Shown: piece after piece, positions 55,931 through 64,000 of the stretch
Position numbering within the stretch: the first letter of the stretch is position 1
Layout of the letters: each line of letters begins with the position of its first letter
DNA from: Paractinoplanes polyasparticus
GTDB taxonomy: Bacteria; Actinomycetota; Actinomycetes; Mycobacteriales; Micromonosporaceae
NCBI RefSeq assembly: GCF_019710575.1
Contig: NZ_JAHWFK010000011.1
Coordinates: 62,001 to 126,000 of the forward strand
DNA: 64,000 nucleotides
Direction of reading: 5' to 3'
The notes under the pieces: model-generated
The model's input: the letters and a program-made list of their open reading frames with translations, nothing else
Told to the model about the DNA's origin: nothing
Database searches by the model: none
Program-made: the position numbers and the translations under genes

Positions 55931-56465
55931 ACTCGGACGGGAGCATCGAGCCGACCCAGGCGTCCACCCGGGCGCCCCGGTGCACGAGCCGCTGCCGCAG
56001 AACGGCCTCGACGGTGAACCCGGCCTTCTCAGCCACCCGCCGCGACGCCACGTTGCCGACCTCGGCCCGCCACTCGACAAGGCCCAGCCCGAGCGTTCCA
56101 AACGCCCACCCGCACAACGCCCGCGCCGCCGCCGTCGCCACCCCACTACCCCGGGCCGCCGGGTCCATCCAGTAACCGATCTGCCCCGCACCCGCTCCGT
56201 CCAGCCCGAGCCCCATCCGCCCGAGACGCCGTCCCGCCCCGTCGCCGGCCGACTCGACCACGAACTCGGCCCGGCGGCCGGAGTCCCACCCCTCCATGCA
56301 CATCTCGCGGACGAAGTACTCGGCGTCGCTCCTGCGGTACGGAACCGGAACCTGGACGTACTTCTGGACGAGCGGATCCCGCGAAACCGCGTCCACCCAG
56401 GCAATGTCCGACTCCTCGAACGGGCGCAACCGAATGCCGCCGGCGCTGATCGTCTCTCGCTCCAT
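55917..56465 (-). CDS. GNAT N-acetyltransferase (RimJ/RimL type)
   Basis: A 182-residue acetyltransferase: ISAGGIRLRPFEESDIAWV, EFVVESAGDGAGRRLGRMGL, then IGYWMDPAARGSGVATAAARAL, the acetyl-CoA phosphate loop, and WRAEVGNVASRRVAEKAGFTVEAVLRQRL. This group acetylates N-termini or small amines. Its final codons lie within the 41-bp repeat array; the ending SMLPSELPQD may therefore be repeat-derived. Target unknown. Confidence 0.87.
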   Translation of the reverse strand: MERETISAGGIRLRPFEESDIAWVDAVSRDPLVQKYVQVPVPYRRSDAEYFVREMCMEGWDSGRRAEFVVESAGDGAGRRLGRMGLGLDGAGAGQIGYWMDPAARGSGVATAAARALCGWAFGTLGLGLVEWRAEVGNVASRRVAEKAGFTVEAVLRQRLVHRGARVDAWVGSMLPSELPQD

Positions 56466-56493
56466 CCCGGCATTGTCCGGCGACCAGCCAGGT

Positions 56494-56925
56494 CAGACCC
56501 TGAGCGGGTCCCCGCGTGCAGCGACCAGCCGAAGCCGGCCCTCACCGCGCCGCCGACCAGGCCGTCGCCGGCGCTCACCGCGACGCACGGCCTCAGCGGG
56601 TCGCTGCACGCGACGACCGTTACCCACCGCGGCGCACGGGCGCGGCAGGGTGGCGGTGAGCCGCACGGCTGCTGGCCGACCGCTGCATCGCCGGCCTCGA
56701 ACCGACCGTCGAGGTCGCCCTGGCGTACGCGGAAGGCTGGCCCCGGCAGGTCCCCACGCGCCAGGACCGCAGCCGTCAGCCACTGCACTCACTGCCCCGG
56801 CGGGTCCCCCGGCGCGACGACGGCCATTGGGCACCGCAACCCACGGCCTCGGCGGATCCCCGCACACGACTACCGCCAACCGCAGCCGTCAGCCACTGCG
56901 GCTCACGGCCTCGGCGGGTCGCCAC
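56494..56925. repeat. Degenerate repeats that duplicate the 3' end of comEC
   Basis: The motif CGGCGG(G/A)TC or close variants recurs at about 56502, 56594, 56744, 56798, 56850 and 56912. On the minus strand each encodes a version of the ComEC C-terminus: VVARGDPPRP in comEC itself, VVVCGDPPRPWVAV at about 56860, and VVACSDPLRPCVAV further on. CAGCCGTCAGCCACTGC also occurs twice (56770s and 56880s). Confidence 0.75.
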
Positions 56926-59524
56926 GCGCCACGACGGCCAGGCCACGGCCGGTGGCCACCGCAGCGAGGTCACCCGACTGATCCGTACGCAGGACGCGCG
57001 CACCGCCCCGGGACAGCCGCGCCATCAGCGGGACGTTCGGATGGCCGTAGTCGTTGCCCAGCCCGACCGACACCAGCGCCACCGACGGCCGGATCTCGTC
57101 GATGAACCGCGGCGACTGATAGCTCGAGCCGTGGTGGGAAACCTTCAGCACGTCGGCCCGCATGGCACCGGGGCCGAGGCGATCGAGCATGTCCTCCTGT
57201 TCCTCCGTCTCGGCGTCGCCGGGCAGCAGGATCGTCCGGCCGTCCACTTCGGCGCGCAGCACGAGTGAGTTGTTGTTCGGGTCCGAGTTGGTGCCCCGCA
57301 GCGGCTCGACCGGCCCGAGCACCGTCAACCGCAGACCACCGACCGCGTACGTCCATCCGGCGCGCACCGCGTGCACAGGCACCCGCCCGGCCGCCTCGGC
57401 GACCGCGGCCCGGCCGGCGGGCGGTTCCGGCCAGTCCGGTCCGACCACTCCGCGCAGGTCCCGGCCCCGGATGACCCCGGCGACGCCGCCGATGTGGTCG
57501 GCATGGAAGTGGCTGACCACGAACAGCGCGACCTGCCGCACCCCGAGACGCCGCAGGCAGTGGTCGACAGCGTTCGGCTCCGGGCCGGCGTCGACGACGA
57601 CCGCGCGCCCCGCTCCCGCCGGCAGCACGATCGCGTCGCCCTGTCCCACCGCGCACGCGACCACGACCCAGTCGGGTGGCGGCCAGCCCGAAGCGAGCAA
57701 CCGGACGGGCAGGGCGCCCAGCACGCCCCCGAGTGCCACCACCGTGACCAGCTTCCGGATCAACGGCCGGCGCGTGGCGATCAGCAGTCCGACGGTGATC
57801 ACCGCGAGCAGCAGCGCGCCGGTGAGCCCGCCCGGCCACGGCAACGCACCGGCAGGCACCCGCGCGCCGTAGGTCGCGAGCAGCACCAGCCACTGCGCCG
57901 GCCAGTGCCCCAGCCAGGCGGCGAACTCGGCCCCGGCCGGCCAGACCGGCGAGATGACAGCCGCGGTGACCCCGAACAGCGTCGCCGGCGCGATGGCCGG
58001 GACGGCCAGAAGGTTGGCGGGAACGGCGACGATGCTGATCGTGCCGGACAGCCCCGCCACCACCGGCCCGCACGCCACCTGCGCCGCCGCGGGAACGGCG
58101 AGCGCCTCGGCCAGGCCCGCCGGGCATCCCCGGCGGCGTAGCCCGTCCCGCCAGACCGGAGCCAACAGCAGCAATCCCGAGGTGGCCAGCACCGACAGCG
58201 CGAAGCCCGCGTCCGACGCCAGCTCCGGGTCGGCCACGACCAGCACCGCCACGCCGGCCGCCAGCGCAGGCAGTGCCGCCCGCCGCCGTCCCGAAGCCAG
58301 CCCGATCAGCCCGATGGCGCCCATCGCCGCCGCCCGCACCACGCTGGGCGACGGCCGCGCGAGGATCACGAACCCGACGAGCGCCATCGCACAGATCACC
58401 GCAGTGACGACCGGCCCGGCCCGCGTCCGCCGCACGGCGAAGAGCACCACCCCCAGCAAAATAGCGACATTAGCCCCCGAAACAGCATTCAAGTGGGTCA
58501 TTCCGGTCGTACGAAAGTCCTCCTCCAGCCCCGGGTCGAGCCGACTGGTGTCGCCCACGACCAGACCCGGTAGCAGCCCGCCGGGCAGGTCGGGAAGCGG
58601 CTCGCAGGCCCGCTGAAGCCCCGCTCGCAGCACGCCCGCGGCCCGTTGCGCCCACGACGGCCGCCCGACCAGGGCCGGCGCCTCCCGCACCGAGGCCACC
58701 ACGGCCCGCAGATCCCCACCGCGCGGCGGCAGCAACTTGCCCTTGGCCGTCACCCGCTGCCCCGGCAGCAGCCCCCGCCACCCCGGATCGCTGCCCAGCA
58801 CCAGAGCCCGCGCCGAGAGCCGCAGCCCGCCAGTCCCTTCCGCCCGAACCGCTTCGAGATCGACCGCCACGATGTACGTCGGCGGCCGCCCCACCGACCC
58901 TCGAGCGGCCCGCGGATCGTCGCGCACGACCATCCGCATCCACACCGGATCCCCCGCCTCGACCAGCGCGACCAGCCCCCGCGCCTCCCGAACACTCACC
59001 CGGGCCGCCGTAGCCACGGCCCCACAACCCACCCCCAGCAGAACCGCAACCCCCACCCACCGCCCAGCCCCGACCCAACCCGCGCCGCTCGCGGCACCCC
59101 GCCCCCCACCCGCTCGCACACGCATGAAATCGGACCGCCCTCGCGCACTACCGCCCACAACCGCCGAACCGGACCGCACCCGCGAACGGTCGGTTTCCCC
59201 CGGCGAAGCGAAATCCGACCGCCGGCCAAGCGCAGCGTCTACCTGCCGACCCGCGTCGTCCGACCTCTCCGGCCCCTCCCGTGCTCTGGACTCGGAGTGG
59301 GTCGCCCGCCGCGTGGCCAGGACCAACGCAGCCGCGAGGGCCAGCGCACCCGCTCCGATCAGCAAGCCCGTGCGAGCCGACAGGTAGAGGGCTGCCAGCG
59401 CCGACATCCACACCGCCACGGCAAAGCCCGCCAGCCGCAAATCCACGACGTCCCGCCCGCCGAAGCGGCCCTTCGCCTCGGAAGGCCTCCGGTCCCGGCC
59501 CGAGTCGCCACGATCCCCGCTCAT
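56903..59524 (-). CDS. comEC: Competence protein ComEC/Rec2 (DNA translocation channel)
   Basis: An 873-residue membrane protein. After two N-terminal helices a charged Arg/Ser/Asp-rich loop (about 70-140) is followed by the OB-like DUF4131 region (GRPPTYIVAVDLEAV). The competence core (about 310-590) contains GLVVGDTSRLDPGLEEDFRTTGMTHLNAVSG and roughly ten helices. A metallo-beta-lactamase domain ends the protein: SHFHADHIGGVAG, LLPGDAE and LKVSHHGS. ComEC pulls single-stranded DNA across the membrane. The ATG at 59524 is preferred over an upstream repeat-derived extension. Confidence 0.95.
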   Translation of the reverse strand: MSGDRGDSGRDRRPSEAKGRFGGRDVVDLRLAGFAVAVWMSALAALYLSARTGLLIGAGALALAAALVLATRRATHSESRAREGPERSDDAGRQVDAALGRRSDFASPGETDRSRVRSGSAVVGGSARGRSDFMRVRAGGGRGAASGAGWVGAGRWVGVAVLLGVGCGAVATAARVSVREARGLVALVEAGDPVWMRMVVRDDPRAARGSVGRPPTYIVAVDLEAVRAEGTGGLRLSARALVLGSDPGWRGLLPGQRVTAKGKLLPPRGGDLRAVVASVREAPALVGRPSWAQRAAGVLRAGLQRACEPLPDLPGGLLPGLVVGDTSRLDPGLEEDFRTTGMTHLNAVSGANVAILLGVVLFAVRRTRAGPVVTAVICAMALVGFVILARPSPSVVRAAAMGAIGLIGLASGRRRAALPALAAGVAVLVVADPELASDAGFALSVLATSGLLLLAPVWRDGLRRRGCPAGLAEALAVPAAAQVACGPVVAGLSGTISIVAVPANLLAVPAIAPATLFGVTAAVISPVWPAGAEFAAWLGHWPAQWLVLLATYGARVPAGALPWPGGLTGALLLAVITVGLLIATRRPLIRKLVTVVALGGVLGALPVRLLASGWPPPDWVVVACAVGQGDAIVLPAGAGRAVVVDAGPEPNAVDHCLRRLGVRQVALFVVSHFHADHIGGVAGVIRGRDLRGVVGPDWPEPPAGRAAVAEAAGRVPVHAVRAGWTYAVGGLRLTVLGPVEPLRGTNSDPNNNSLVLRAEVDGRTILLPGDAETEEQEDMLDRLGPGAMRADVLKVSHHGSSYQSPRFIDEIRPSVALVSVGLGNDYGHPNVPLMARLSRGGARVLRTDQSGDLAAVATGRGLAVVARGDPPRP

Positions 59525-59662
59525 GAACCAGCCCTCGCGCCCGGCTGAGGTGGCGCAGCACAGCCCGTTAGAAGGCACACGGAGGCCGAGCAAGAGCCAG
59601 CCCTTGCGCCGAGCTGAGGTGGCACGGCACAGCCCGATAAAAGGCACACGACGGCCGAGGCC
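59525..59662. repeat. 69-bp direct repeat, two copies, abutting the comEC start
   Basis: Copies at about 59525-59593 and 59594-59662 share GAGCTGAGGTGGC-CGGCACAGCCCG and AAGGCACACG blocks exactly 69 bp apart. They occupy the comEC leader; on the minus strand TTTTAT (about 59643-59638) in the upstream copy could be a -10 element. Confidence 0.85.
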
Positions 59663-59780
59663 CACCCAGCCCGCTGGGCTGCGGCTCGTAGGCGGATGAG
59701 TCGCTCATGTGGACGACGTCGGCCGGCGAGGCACGCGGCAAGCCGAACACCGGTCAGGTTGCGAGCGCCGAGGCCGGCGG

Positions 59781-61763
59781 TCATACCGTTACCAGGTCTT
59801 TGAGCTGGTCGTAGCGGGCGTCGCCGATGCCGTCGACCTTGCGGAGATCGCCGACCGCGCGGAAGCCGCCCTGGGCGTCGCGGGCATCGAGGATGCGCTG
59901 GGCCAGCACCGGGCCCACGCCCGGCAGCTGGTCAAGGTCGGCGAGGGTGGCTGTGTTCAGGTTGAGCGGGGTGCCCGCGCCGGGGCCGGAAGCGGCCGGG
60001 CCGGAGGGCTGGACGACACCCGGAGGCGGAGTCACGCCGACCATGATGAGTTCGCCGTCGATCACCTTGCGGGCAAGGTTCAACACGGCCACGTCGACGC
60101 CCGGATCCGCACCGCCCGCGGCGGTCAGGGCGTCGGCGACCCGGGCTCCGGGCGCCAGGCGAACCAGGCCGGGCCGGCGGACCTTGCCACCCACCGCGAC
60201 GACCACCTCGCTGGCGGCAGAGGACGGCCCACGGACCGCAGCGGACGGTTCGTCGCCGCTTTCCGACTGGACAGCGCCGAGCGGAGGCGGCGCGACGGGA
60301 TCGATCTGGGGCCGCGAGCGCCACGCCAGCACGGCTGCAATCAGAATCACCACGGCGGCGACGGCAGCCAGGGCACGAACGCCGCGACGTCCCGGATCGA
60401 AGGCGCTCAGCCCGAACCGGCGACCGCCGTCCTCCGTGCCACCAAAGGCGCCCGCGCCGGTCAGCCCCTCCGGTTCGGACGCATTCGAGTCATTCGAGCC
60501 GCTGAACTCGAACCGCTCCGCGGCCGGGTCGAACGTGTAGCTCTCGGACGGCGGATAGCCCGCATCCGCCTGTTCGGCGATTCCGTCGCCGGCCGCGCGA
60601 TAGAGCGGGTGGCCGGGCGCGTAGTAGGTCCCATTCTCCGAGGCCGTCCAGTCGGCCGGAGGCAGCCGACGCTCCGGAGGCGCGGGCACAGGCGCAGGCA
60701 TTGGCACCGTTACAGGCACGGCCGTCCGGATACCGGCCCAGCCCGGCAACGGCTCGGATTCAGGCATGAGATCTCCCAGGTGTGAAGTCAAAGGATCGGC
60801 ACTTCCCACCACGGGGTACGCCCTCGTGCCCGCCCGCACCGCCACAATGACCGGCGGCGGTGAAACAGCGACCGGCCCCGCCGCAGCAGAACCGGCCGAA
60901 CCGACAGAGCCGCCGAGGCCGGCAGGGTCAGCCAACGCGGTACGACCGGGTGGACCATGAGACCCAAGTGCCGCAGCGCCGCCGGAGCGCACAGAGCCAG
61001 CCAACGCTGCCGCACCAGACGGCACAGCTGGGTCAGACGAGGCAGGACCACGTGAGGCACCAGGGAAAGACGACGCAGCCGGGCCAGACGACCCGTTAAG
61101 TGCCGCTGGGCGAGTGAGATCCGGCGACGCCACGACGGCCGGCGTCGAGGCGATGGCGTGGTTCGACGCGAGATCGCTCACTGACGGTCCGGCGTCCTCG
61201 GCCGCGGGATGGTGCGAAGCCGGCGGCGTGGCCCACGGCGTCCCCGGCCGATAGCCGTCCGCCGAGGCGAGAGGAGCCGGCCCACCCGGCTCAGCAGGGC
61301 CAGGAGGCGCGACCGACCGGCCCGGGTGAAATACGGCGCTGGGCGCCGCCTCCAGGTTTACGTCGTCGGGCCAGGCCGGGATGATGTCGGACCACTGCAA
61401 CGGCTCCCGCAGCTCGGCCAAATCGGCCAGCCCATCGCCAGGAGCCGCGGACGCAACGCCAATAGGCGCGGACGCAACGCCAGGAGCCGCAGACCCAACG
61501 CCAGGAGGCGCGGACGCAACGCCAAAAGCCGCAGACCCAACGCCAGAAGAGGGAGGGACAGACGCATCAAAGCCGGGCGGAGCGTCACCGAACGACGGCG
61601 GCTGGGACGGCAGAGGCCTGCCCCCGAAGGCGGACCCCCGCCCCGCACCGCCGGAAACAGGGCTGGCAGCCGTCGGCAAGGATGGACCCGGGCGACCGAG
61701 GACCGACCGGAGCCTCTGGGCTACGGCGTCGTCGGGTGGCTTCCGCTCTCGCACGCCACGCAC
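59781..61763 (-). CDS. comEA: ComEA-type DNA-binding protein with very long N-terminal region
   Basis: A 660-residue protein. The C-terminus is classical: a membrane helix (GVRALAAVAAVVILIAAVLAW, about 455), a SLBB domain (EVVVAVGGKVRRPGLVRL) and a double helix-hairpin-helix (LNLNTATLADLDQLPGVGPVLAQRILDAR, then FRAVGDLRKVDGIGDARYDQLK). The first 440 residues are Pro/Ala/Ser/Gly-rich and include a seven-residue repeat (GVASAPP/GVGSAAP). ComEA binds incoming DNA outside the membrane for ComEC. The start is uncertain (GTG 61763, GTG 61754 or ATG 61814, the last inside a DnaA-box-like site). Confidence 0.88.
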   Translation of the reverse strand: MRGVRERKPPDDAVAQRLRSVLGRPGPSLPTAASPVSGGAGRGSAFGGRPLPSQPPSFGDAPPGFDASVPPSSGVGSAAFGVASAPPGVGSAAPGVASAPIGVASAAPGDGLADLAELREPLQWSDIIPAWPDDVNLEAAPSAVFHPGRSVAPPGPAEPGGPAPLASADGYRPGTPWATPPASHHPAAEDAGPSVSDLASNHAIASTPAVVASPDLTRPAALNGSSGPAASSFPGASRGPASSDPAVPSGAAALAGSVRSGGAAALGSHGPPGRTALADPAGLGGSVGSAGSAAAGPVAVSPPPVIVAVRAGTRAYPVVGSADPLTSHLGDLMPESEPLPGWAGIRTAVPVTVPMPAPVPAPPERRLPPADWTASENGTYYAPGHPLYRAAGDGIAEQADAGYPPSESYTFDPAAERFEFSGSNDSNASEPEGLTGAGAFGGTEDGGRRFGLSAFDPGRRGVRALAAVAAVVILIAAVLAWRSRPQIDPVAPPPLGAVQSESGDEPSAAVRGPSSAASEVVVAVGGKVRRPGLVRLAPGARVADALTAAGGADPGVDVAVLNLARKVIDGELIMVGVTPPPGVVQPSGPAASGPGAGTPLNLNTATLADLDQLPGVGPVLAQRILDARDAQGGFRAVGDLRKVDGIGDARYDQLKDLVTV

Positions 61764-61796
61764 GCTAGGGAGTTTCCGGCCCCCGCGACCCCGCCC

Positions 61797-61823
61797 CTGT
61801 GGACAGAGGTGCATTGTGGATAA
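61797..61823. other. Pair of DnaA-box-like sites
   Basis: CTGTGGACAG (61797-61806) and TTGTGGATAA (61814-61823; reverse complement TTATCCACAA) lie in the divergent comEA/methyltransferase promoter region, spaced like the pair at 28463-28489. Confidence 0.5.
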
Positions 61824-61853
61824 CTCGGCGATCCGGCCGGGCTGTGATATGGG

Positions 61854-62627
61854 ATGAGCGTGACGACGAGCGAGAACGCGCTGGCCACGGCCATCGTCCG
61901 GCTGCGGGCGGCGGGTTGCGTCTTCGCCGAGGAGGAAGTGGCCGTCCTGCGTGACGCCGCCTCGGACGACGCGACCCTCGGCGTCCTCGTCGACCGCCGG
62001 GCTCGCGGCGAGCCCCTGGAGCAGGTGGTCGGTCACGCCGATTTCGCCGGCATCCGCGTACGCCTGCGGCCCGGCGTTTTTGTCCCCCGCGTCCGCAGCC
62101 GGCTGCTGGTCGAGCTGGCCGCCGCCCATCACCCCGGCGTGCTGCTCGATCTCTGCTGCGGCTCCGGCGCTCTCGGCCTGGCCGTCCGTCACCGTCGCCC
62201 CCATGTCGAACTGCACGCCGCCGACCTCGACCCCACCGCCACCGCCTGCGCCCGCGACAACGGCGTTCCCCGCGTCTACCAGGGGGACCTTTTCGCCCCG
62301 CTCCCCCCGGCCCTGCATCACCGCGTTGATGTCCTGCTGGCCAACGTCCCGTACGTGGCCACCGCCCACCTCCCGTTCCTGCCGTCCGAGGCCCGAGATC
62401 ATGAGCCGCGCACGGCCCTCGACGGCGGCCGGGATGGTCTTGATATCTTTCGCCGCGTCGCCGGGAGCGCTCCCATCTGGCTCGCCGACGGCGGCGTCCT
62501 GCTTTCCGAGGTCACCGAAGCCCAGGAACGGCCGGCGATCGAGGCCCTGCGGAAATCGGGTCTGGACGGCGAGGTGATCTGGGACGAAGATCTCGATGCC
62601 CGAGTGATCAGGGCCCGGAAGGTCTAG
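61854..62627 (+). CDS. PrmC-related (protein-glutamine N5) methyltransferase
   Basis: A 257-residue class I methyltransferase: VVGHADFAGIRVRLRPGVFVPRVRSRLLVE, motif I VLLDLCCGSGALGLAV and motif IV LLANVPYVA, where release-factor methyltransferase PrmC has NPPY. Full PrmC features are otherwise partly kept (EARDHEPRTALDGGRDGLDIFRRV). It is probably a PrmC-like paralogue of unknown target. The start is ATG 61854. It ends at the TAG overlapping the next start. Confidence 0.85.
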   Translation: MSVTTSENALATAIVRLRAAGCVFAEEEVAVLRDAASDDATLGVLVDRRARGEPLEQVVGHADFAGIRVRLRPGVFVPRVRSRLLVELAAAHHPGVLLDLCCGSGALGLAVRHRRPHVELHAADLDPTATACARDNGVPRVYQGDLFAPLPPALHHRVDVLLANVPYVATAHLPFLPSEARDHEPRTALDGGRDGLDIFRRVAGSAPIWLADGGVLLSEVTEAQERPAIEALRKSGLDGEVIWDEDLDARVIRARKV

Positions 62628-63643
62628 TGACGATGCGAAGGTTGGCGCGGGTCAGGTTGGCCACCCAGGTGGTGCGGCAGCTGCGCAAGGCCGGCTTCAA
62701 GGCCGTACGCTACGACGCCCGAGCCTTCGAGGTCCGTTTCGCCCCTAATATCCAGCAAGAGCCGTCCATCGTCGATCTGGCTCCGCTGCTCGCCAAGAGC
62801 CGCAAACAGGTCAAGAGCTACCTGTCCGGGCTGACCGCCAACCCCGTTCCCCCGACCTGGCAGCTGGCTCGGCCCCTGCTCCGGCCCGTCCTCCGCGGCT
62901 GCACCCCGGGCACGCCGCTGAGCCGCCCAGCCCTGCCCTACCTCTTCGAGTACGTCGTCATCGATCACCCCGAGGCGATGACCTACGTCACCGCGGAACA
63001 GATCGACACCTGGGCCGTACGCCCGGACGAGGTCTTCGCGGCGGCCCGGTCCAACCTGGTGGGCGCCACCCTCAAGAGCGCCCCCACCGAGGTCGTCCGC
63101 TTCGTCGACGACGGCGACGCGTACTGGAGCTCGCATCTGTTGCTGCAGCACTGGCTGGAACGCCTCGCACCCCAGGTCGACGGGCCGCCGCTGGCGTTCG
63201 TCCCCGAGCGCGGCACCCTCCTGATCACCTCGGCGACCAGCCCTCACCTGCGGGCCCTCTTCGCCCAGGCCGAGGAGCTCTACGCCCGGTCGGCCCGCCC
63301 CATCACCCCGATGGCGTACGTCAGTGATGCCAACGGCTGCACGGTGCCCTACACCGCCGACCCGGGCCATCCCCTGCACCACGTGGTCCAGCGTGCTCAG
63401 GCCATCCTCGCCGTTCAGGAGTACGCCCGCCAGGCCACCCACCTCACCGAGCCCGCGGCCGACCTGGAGGTGGTGGGTGACGACGGCGCCGGCTGGCGCA
63501 CCCGGGCCGCCTGGGACGAGAAGTCCCTGCTCCCCACGGCCGACGAGGTGATCATCGGCGACCGCACGATCCCCTGGTCCGAGCTGGCTCCCCGCCTGGA
63601 ACCGGTCACCGGCCTCAACCCGATCCGGTGGCAGCGCGGCTAG
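62627..63643 (+). CDS. Conserved protein of unknown function
   Basis: A 338-residue soluble protein with no family I recognise. RLATQVVRQLRKAGFKAVRYDARAFEVRF is a basic N-terminal helix-strand; later blocks include YLFEYVVIDHPEAMTYVTAEQIDTWAV, LLLQHWLERLAPQVDG and ERGTLLITSATSPHLRALF. GTG 62627 overlaps the preceding TAG, with GGAAGG four bases upstream; ATG 62633 is an alternative. The coupling suggests that it works with the methyltransferase. Confidence 0.7.
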   Translation: MTMRRLARVRLATQVVRQLRKAGFKAVRYDARAFEVRFAPNIQQEPSIVDLAPLLAKSRKQVKSYLSGLTANPVPPTWQLARPLLRPVLRGCTPGTPLSRPALPYLFEYVVIDHPEAMTYVTAEQIDTWAVRPDEVFAAARSNLVGATLKSAPTEVVRFVDDGDAYWSSHLLLQHWLERLAPQVDGPPLAFVPERGTLLITSATSPHLRALFAQAEELYARSARPITPMAYVSDANGCTVPYTADPGHPLHHVVQRAQAILAVQEYARQATHLTEPAADLEVVGDDGAGWRTRAAWDEKSLLPTADEVIIGDRTIPWSELAPRLEPVTGLNPIRWQRG

Positions 63644-64000
63644 CCGCGGCGGTGCACCACGACGCCGGCCAGGCCCGGCCCCACGTGCGCGGCCACCACG
63701 GCGCCGACCTCGGTCAGGTAGCAGTCGCGAAGCCTGTCCCCCAGCCGCATCGCAATCGCGTCGGCCAGCGCTGCCGCCCGGTCCGGCTGCTCGAGGTGGT
63801 GCACGGCGATGTCGACCTCCCCCTCCCCGGAGGCCTCCACGGCCAGGTCGACGAGCTTCGCCAGCGCCCGCCCGGCCGTCCGCACGCGGTCCGTGACCAC
63901 GATCGCGCCGTCCGCTATGTGCAGGATCGGCTTGACCGACAGGGCCGTGCCGAGCAGCGCCGACGCCGCCCCGATGCGTCCGCCGCGGCGCAGGAACTCG
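63640..64000 (-). CDS. DegV-family fatty-acid-binding protein (C-terminal part)
   Basis: The visible C-terminal 119 residues begin EFLRRGGRIGAASALLGTALSVKPILHIADGAI, the characteristic DegV motif, and continue with VDIAVHHLEQPDRAAALAD and TEVGAVVAAHVGPGLAGVVVHRRG. DegV proteins bind fatty acids and act as FakB-type subunits delivering acyl groups to a kinase. The start lies beyond the right edge. Its stop overlaps that of the convergent neighbour, and it adjoins comEA-comEC as in many actinobacteria. Confidence 0.9.
   Translation of the reverse strand, partial: EFLRRGGRIGAASALLGTALSVKPILHIADGAIVVTDRVRTAGRALAKLVDLAVEASGEGEVDIAVHHLEQPDRAAALADAIAMRLGDRLRDCYLTEVGAVVAAHVGPGLAGVVVHRRG

Noticed and set aside
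55814..56788. A minus-strand frame spanning the acetyltransferase and the repeats
   Set aside because: It is out of frame with the recognisable GNAT protein and consists of shadow and repeat sequence.
61764..62402. Upstream extension of the comEA frame
   Set aside because: It is antisense to the PrmC-like methyltransferase, which has intact motifs.

Overview
The window is 64 kb of very GC-rich actinobacterial chromosome. Strong third-position G/C bias, frequent GTG starts, ATGA/GTGA stop-start overlaps and recoverable families (degenerate cytidine deaminase beside CorC, long ComEA, DUF4870, F420-type reductase) point to the Micromonosporaceae, most like Actinoplanes. That placement is inferred from protein character, not from a search. 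No rRNA, tRNA, CRISPR array, insertion sequence or phage module was recognised.

The backbone is a conserved housekeeping block read mostly on the minus strand. From right to left it runs degV (cut by the right edge), comEA, comEC, holA, then rpsT on the plus strand, lepA, hemW, hrcA, dnaJ, rsmE, phoH, ybeY, a CorC/CNNM protein, a cytidine deaminase relative, era, recO and uppS. It covers competence-type DNA uptake, replication, translation quality control, heat-shock control, ribosome maturation, GTPase assembly factors, recombination and cell-wall lipid synthesis.

Accessory genes are inserted between blocks that usually lie close together. At the left edge (1-4.1 kb) there is a broken aldo/keto reductase, an F420-type reductase, a VapBC toxin-antitoxin pair with an obvious operator, a thiamine-binding-type protein with a HAD hydrolase, and a histidine phosphatase. 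Between recO and era (5.8-8.6 kb) lie a DUF4097 lipoprotein, a thioesterase and an acyltransferase-3. Between phoH and rsmE (14-22.3 kb) lie a serine hydrolase, a GH3 beta-glucosidase whose start codon sits in a CebR-like operator, a heterodimeric ABC exporter pair and a GNAT-like protein. The largest interruption, between rsmE and dnaJ (23-39.8 kb), holds an ECF sigma factor divergent from a carboxymuconolactone decarboxylase-type gene with a matching promoter on each strand, a 2.2-kb gene-free island of tandem repeats, and an aromatic catabolic cluster at 28.5-35 kb. Beyond these are a MarR/azoreductase pair with twin operators, a DUF4241 protein, an AraC regulator, and an NmrA-type protein frameshifted by an 8-bp duplication.

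The catabolic cluster is the best candidate for an undescribed system. A divergent regulator and amidohydrolase face a tightly overlapping five-gene operon: class III CoA-transferase, citrate-synthase-like citryl-CoA lyase, LigB and LigA ring-cleavage dioxygenase subunits, and a zinc-independent dehydrogenase. The arrangement suggests that a citrate-like ring-cleavage product is activated with CoA before C-C cleavage, instead of being split by the usual free-acid aldolase.

A second theme is intergenic tandem repetition. Separate arrays with periods of 21, 30, 41 and about 69 bp, plus degenerate spacings of 52-150 bp, lie between genes or extend gene ends. One of them repeats the 3' end of comEC. 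Inside genes, low-complexity repeats lengthen Era, ComEA and a MOSC protein.
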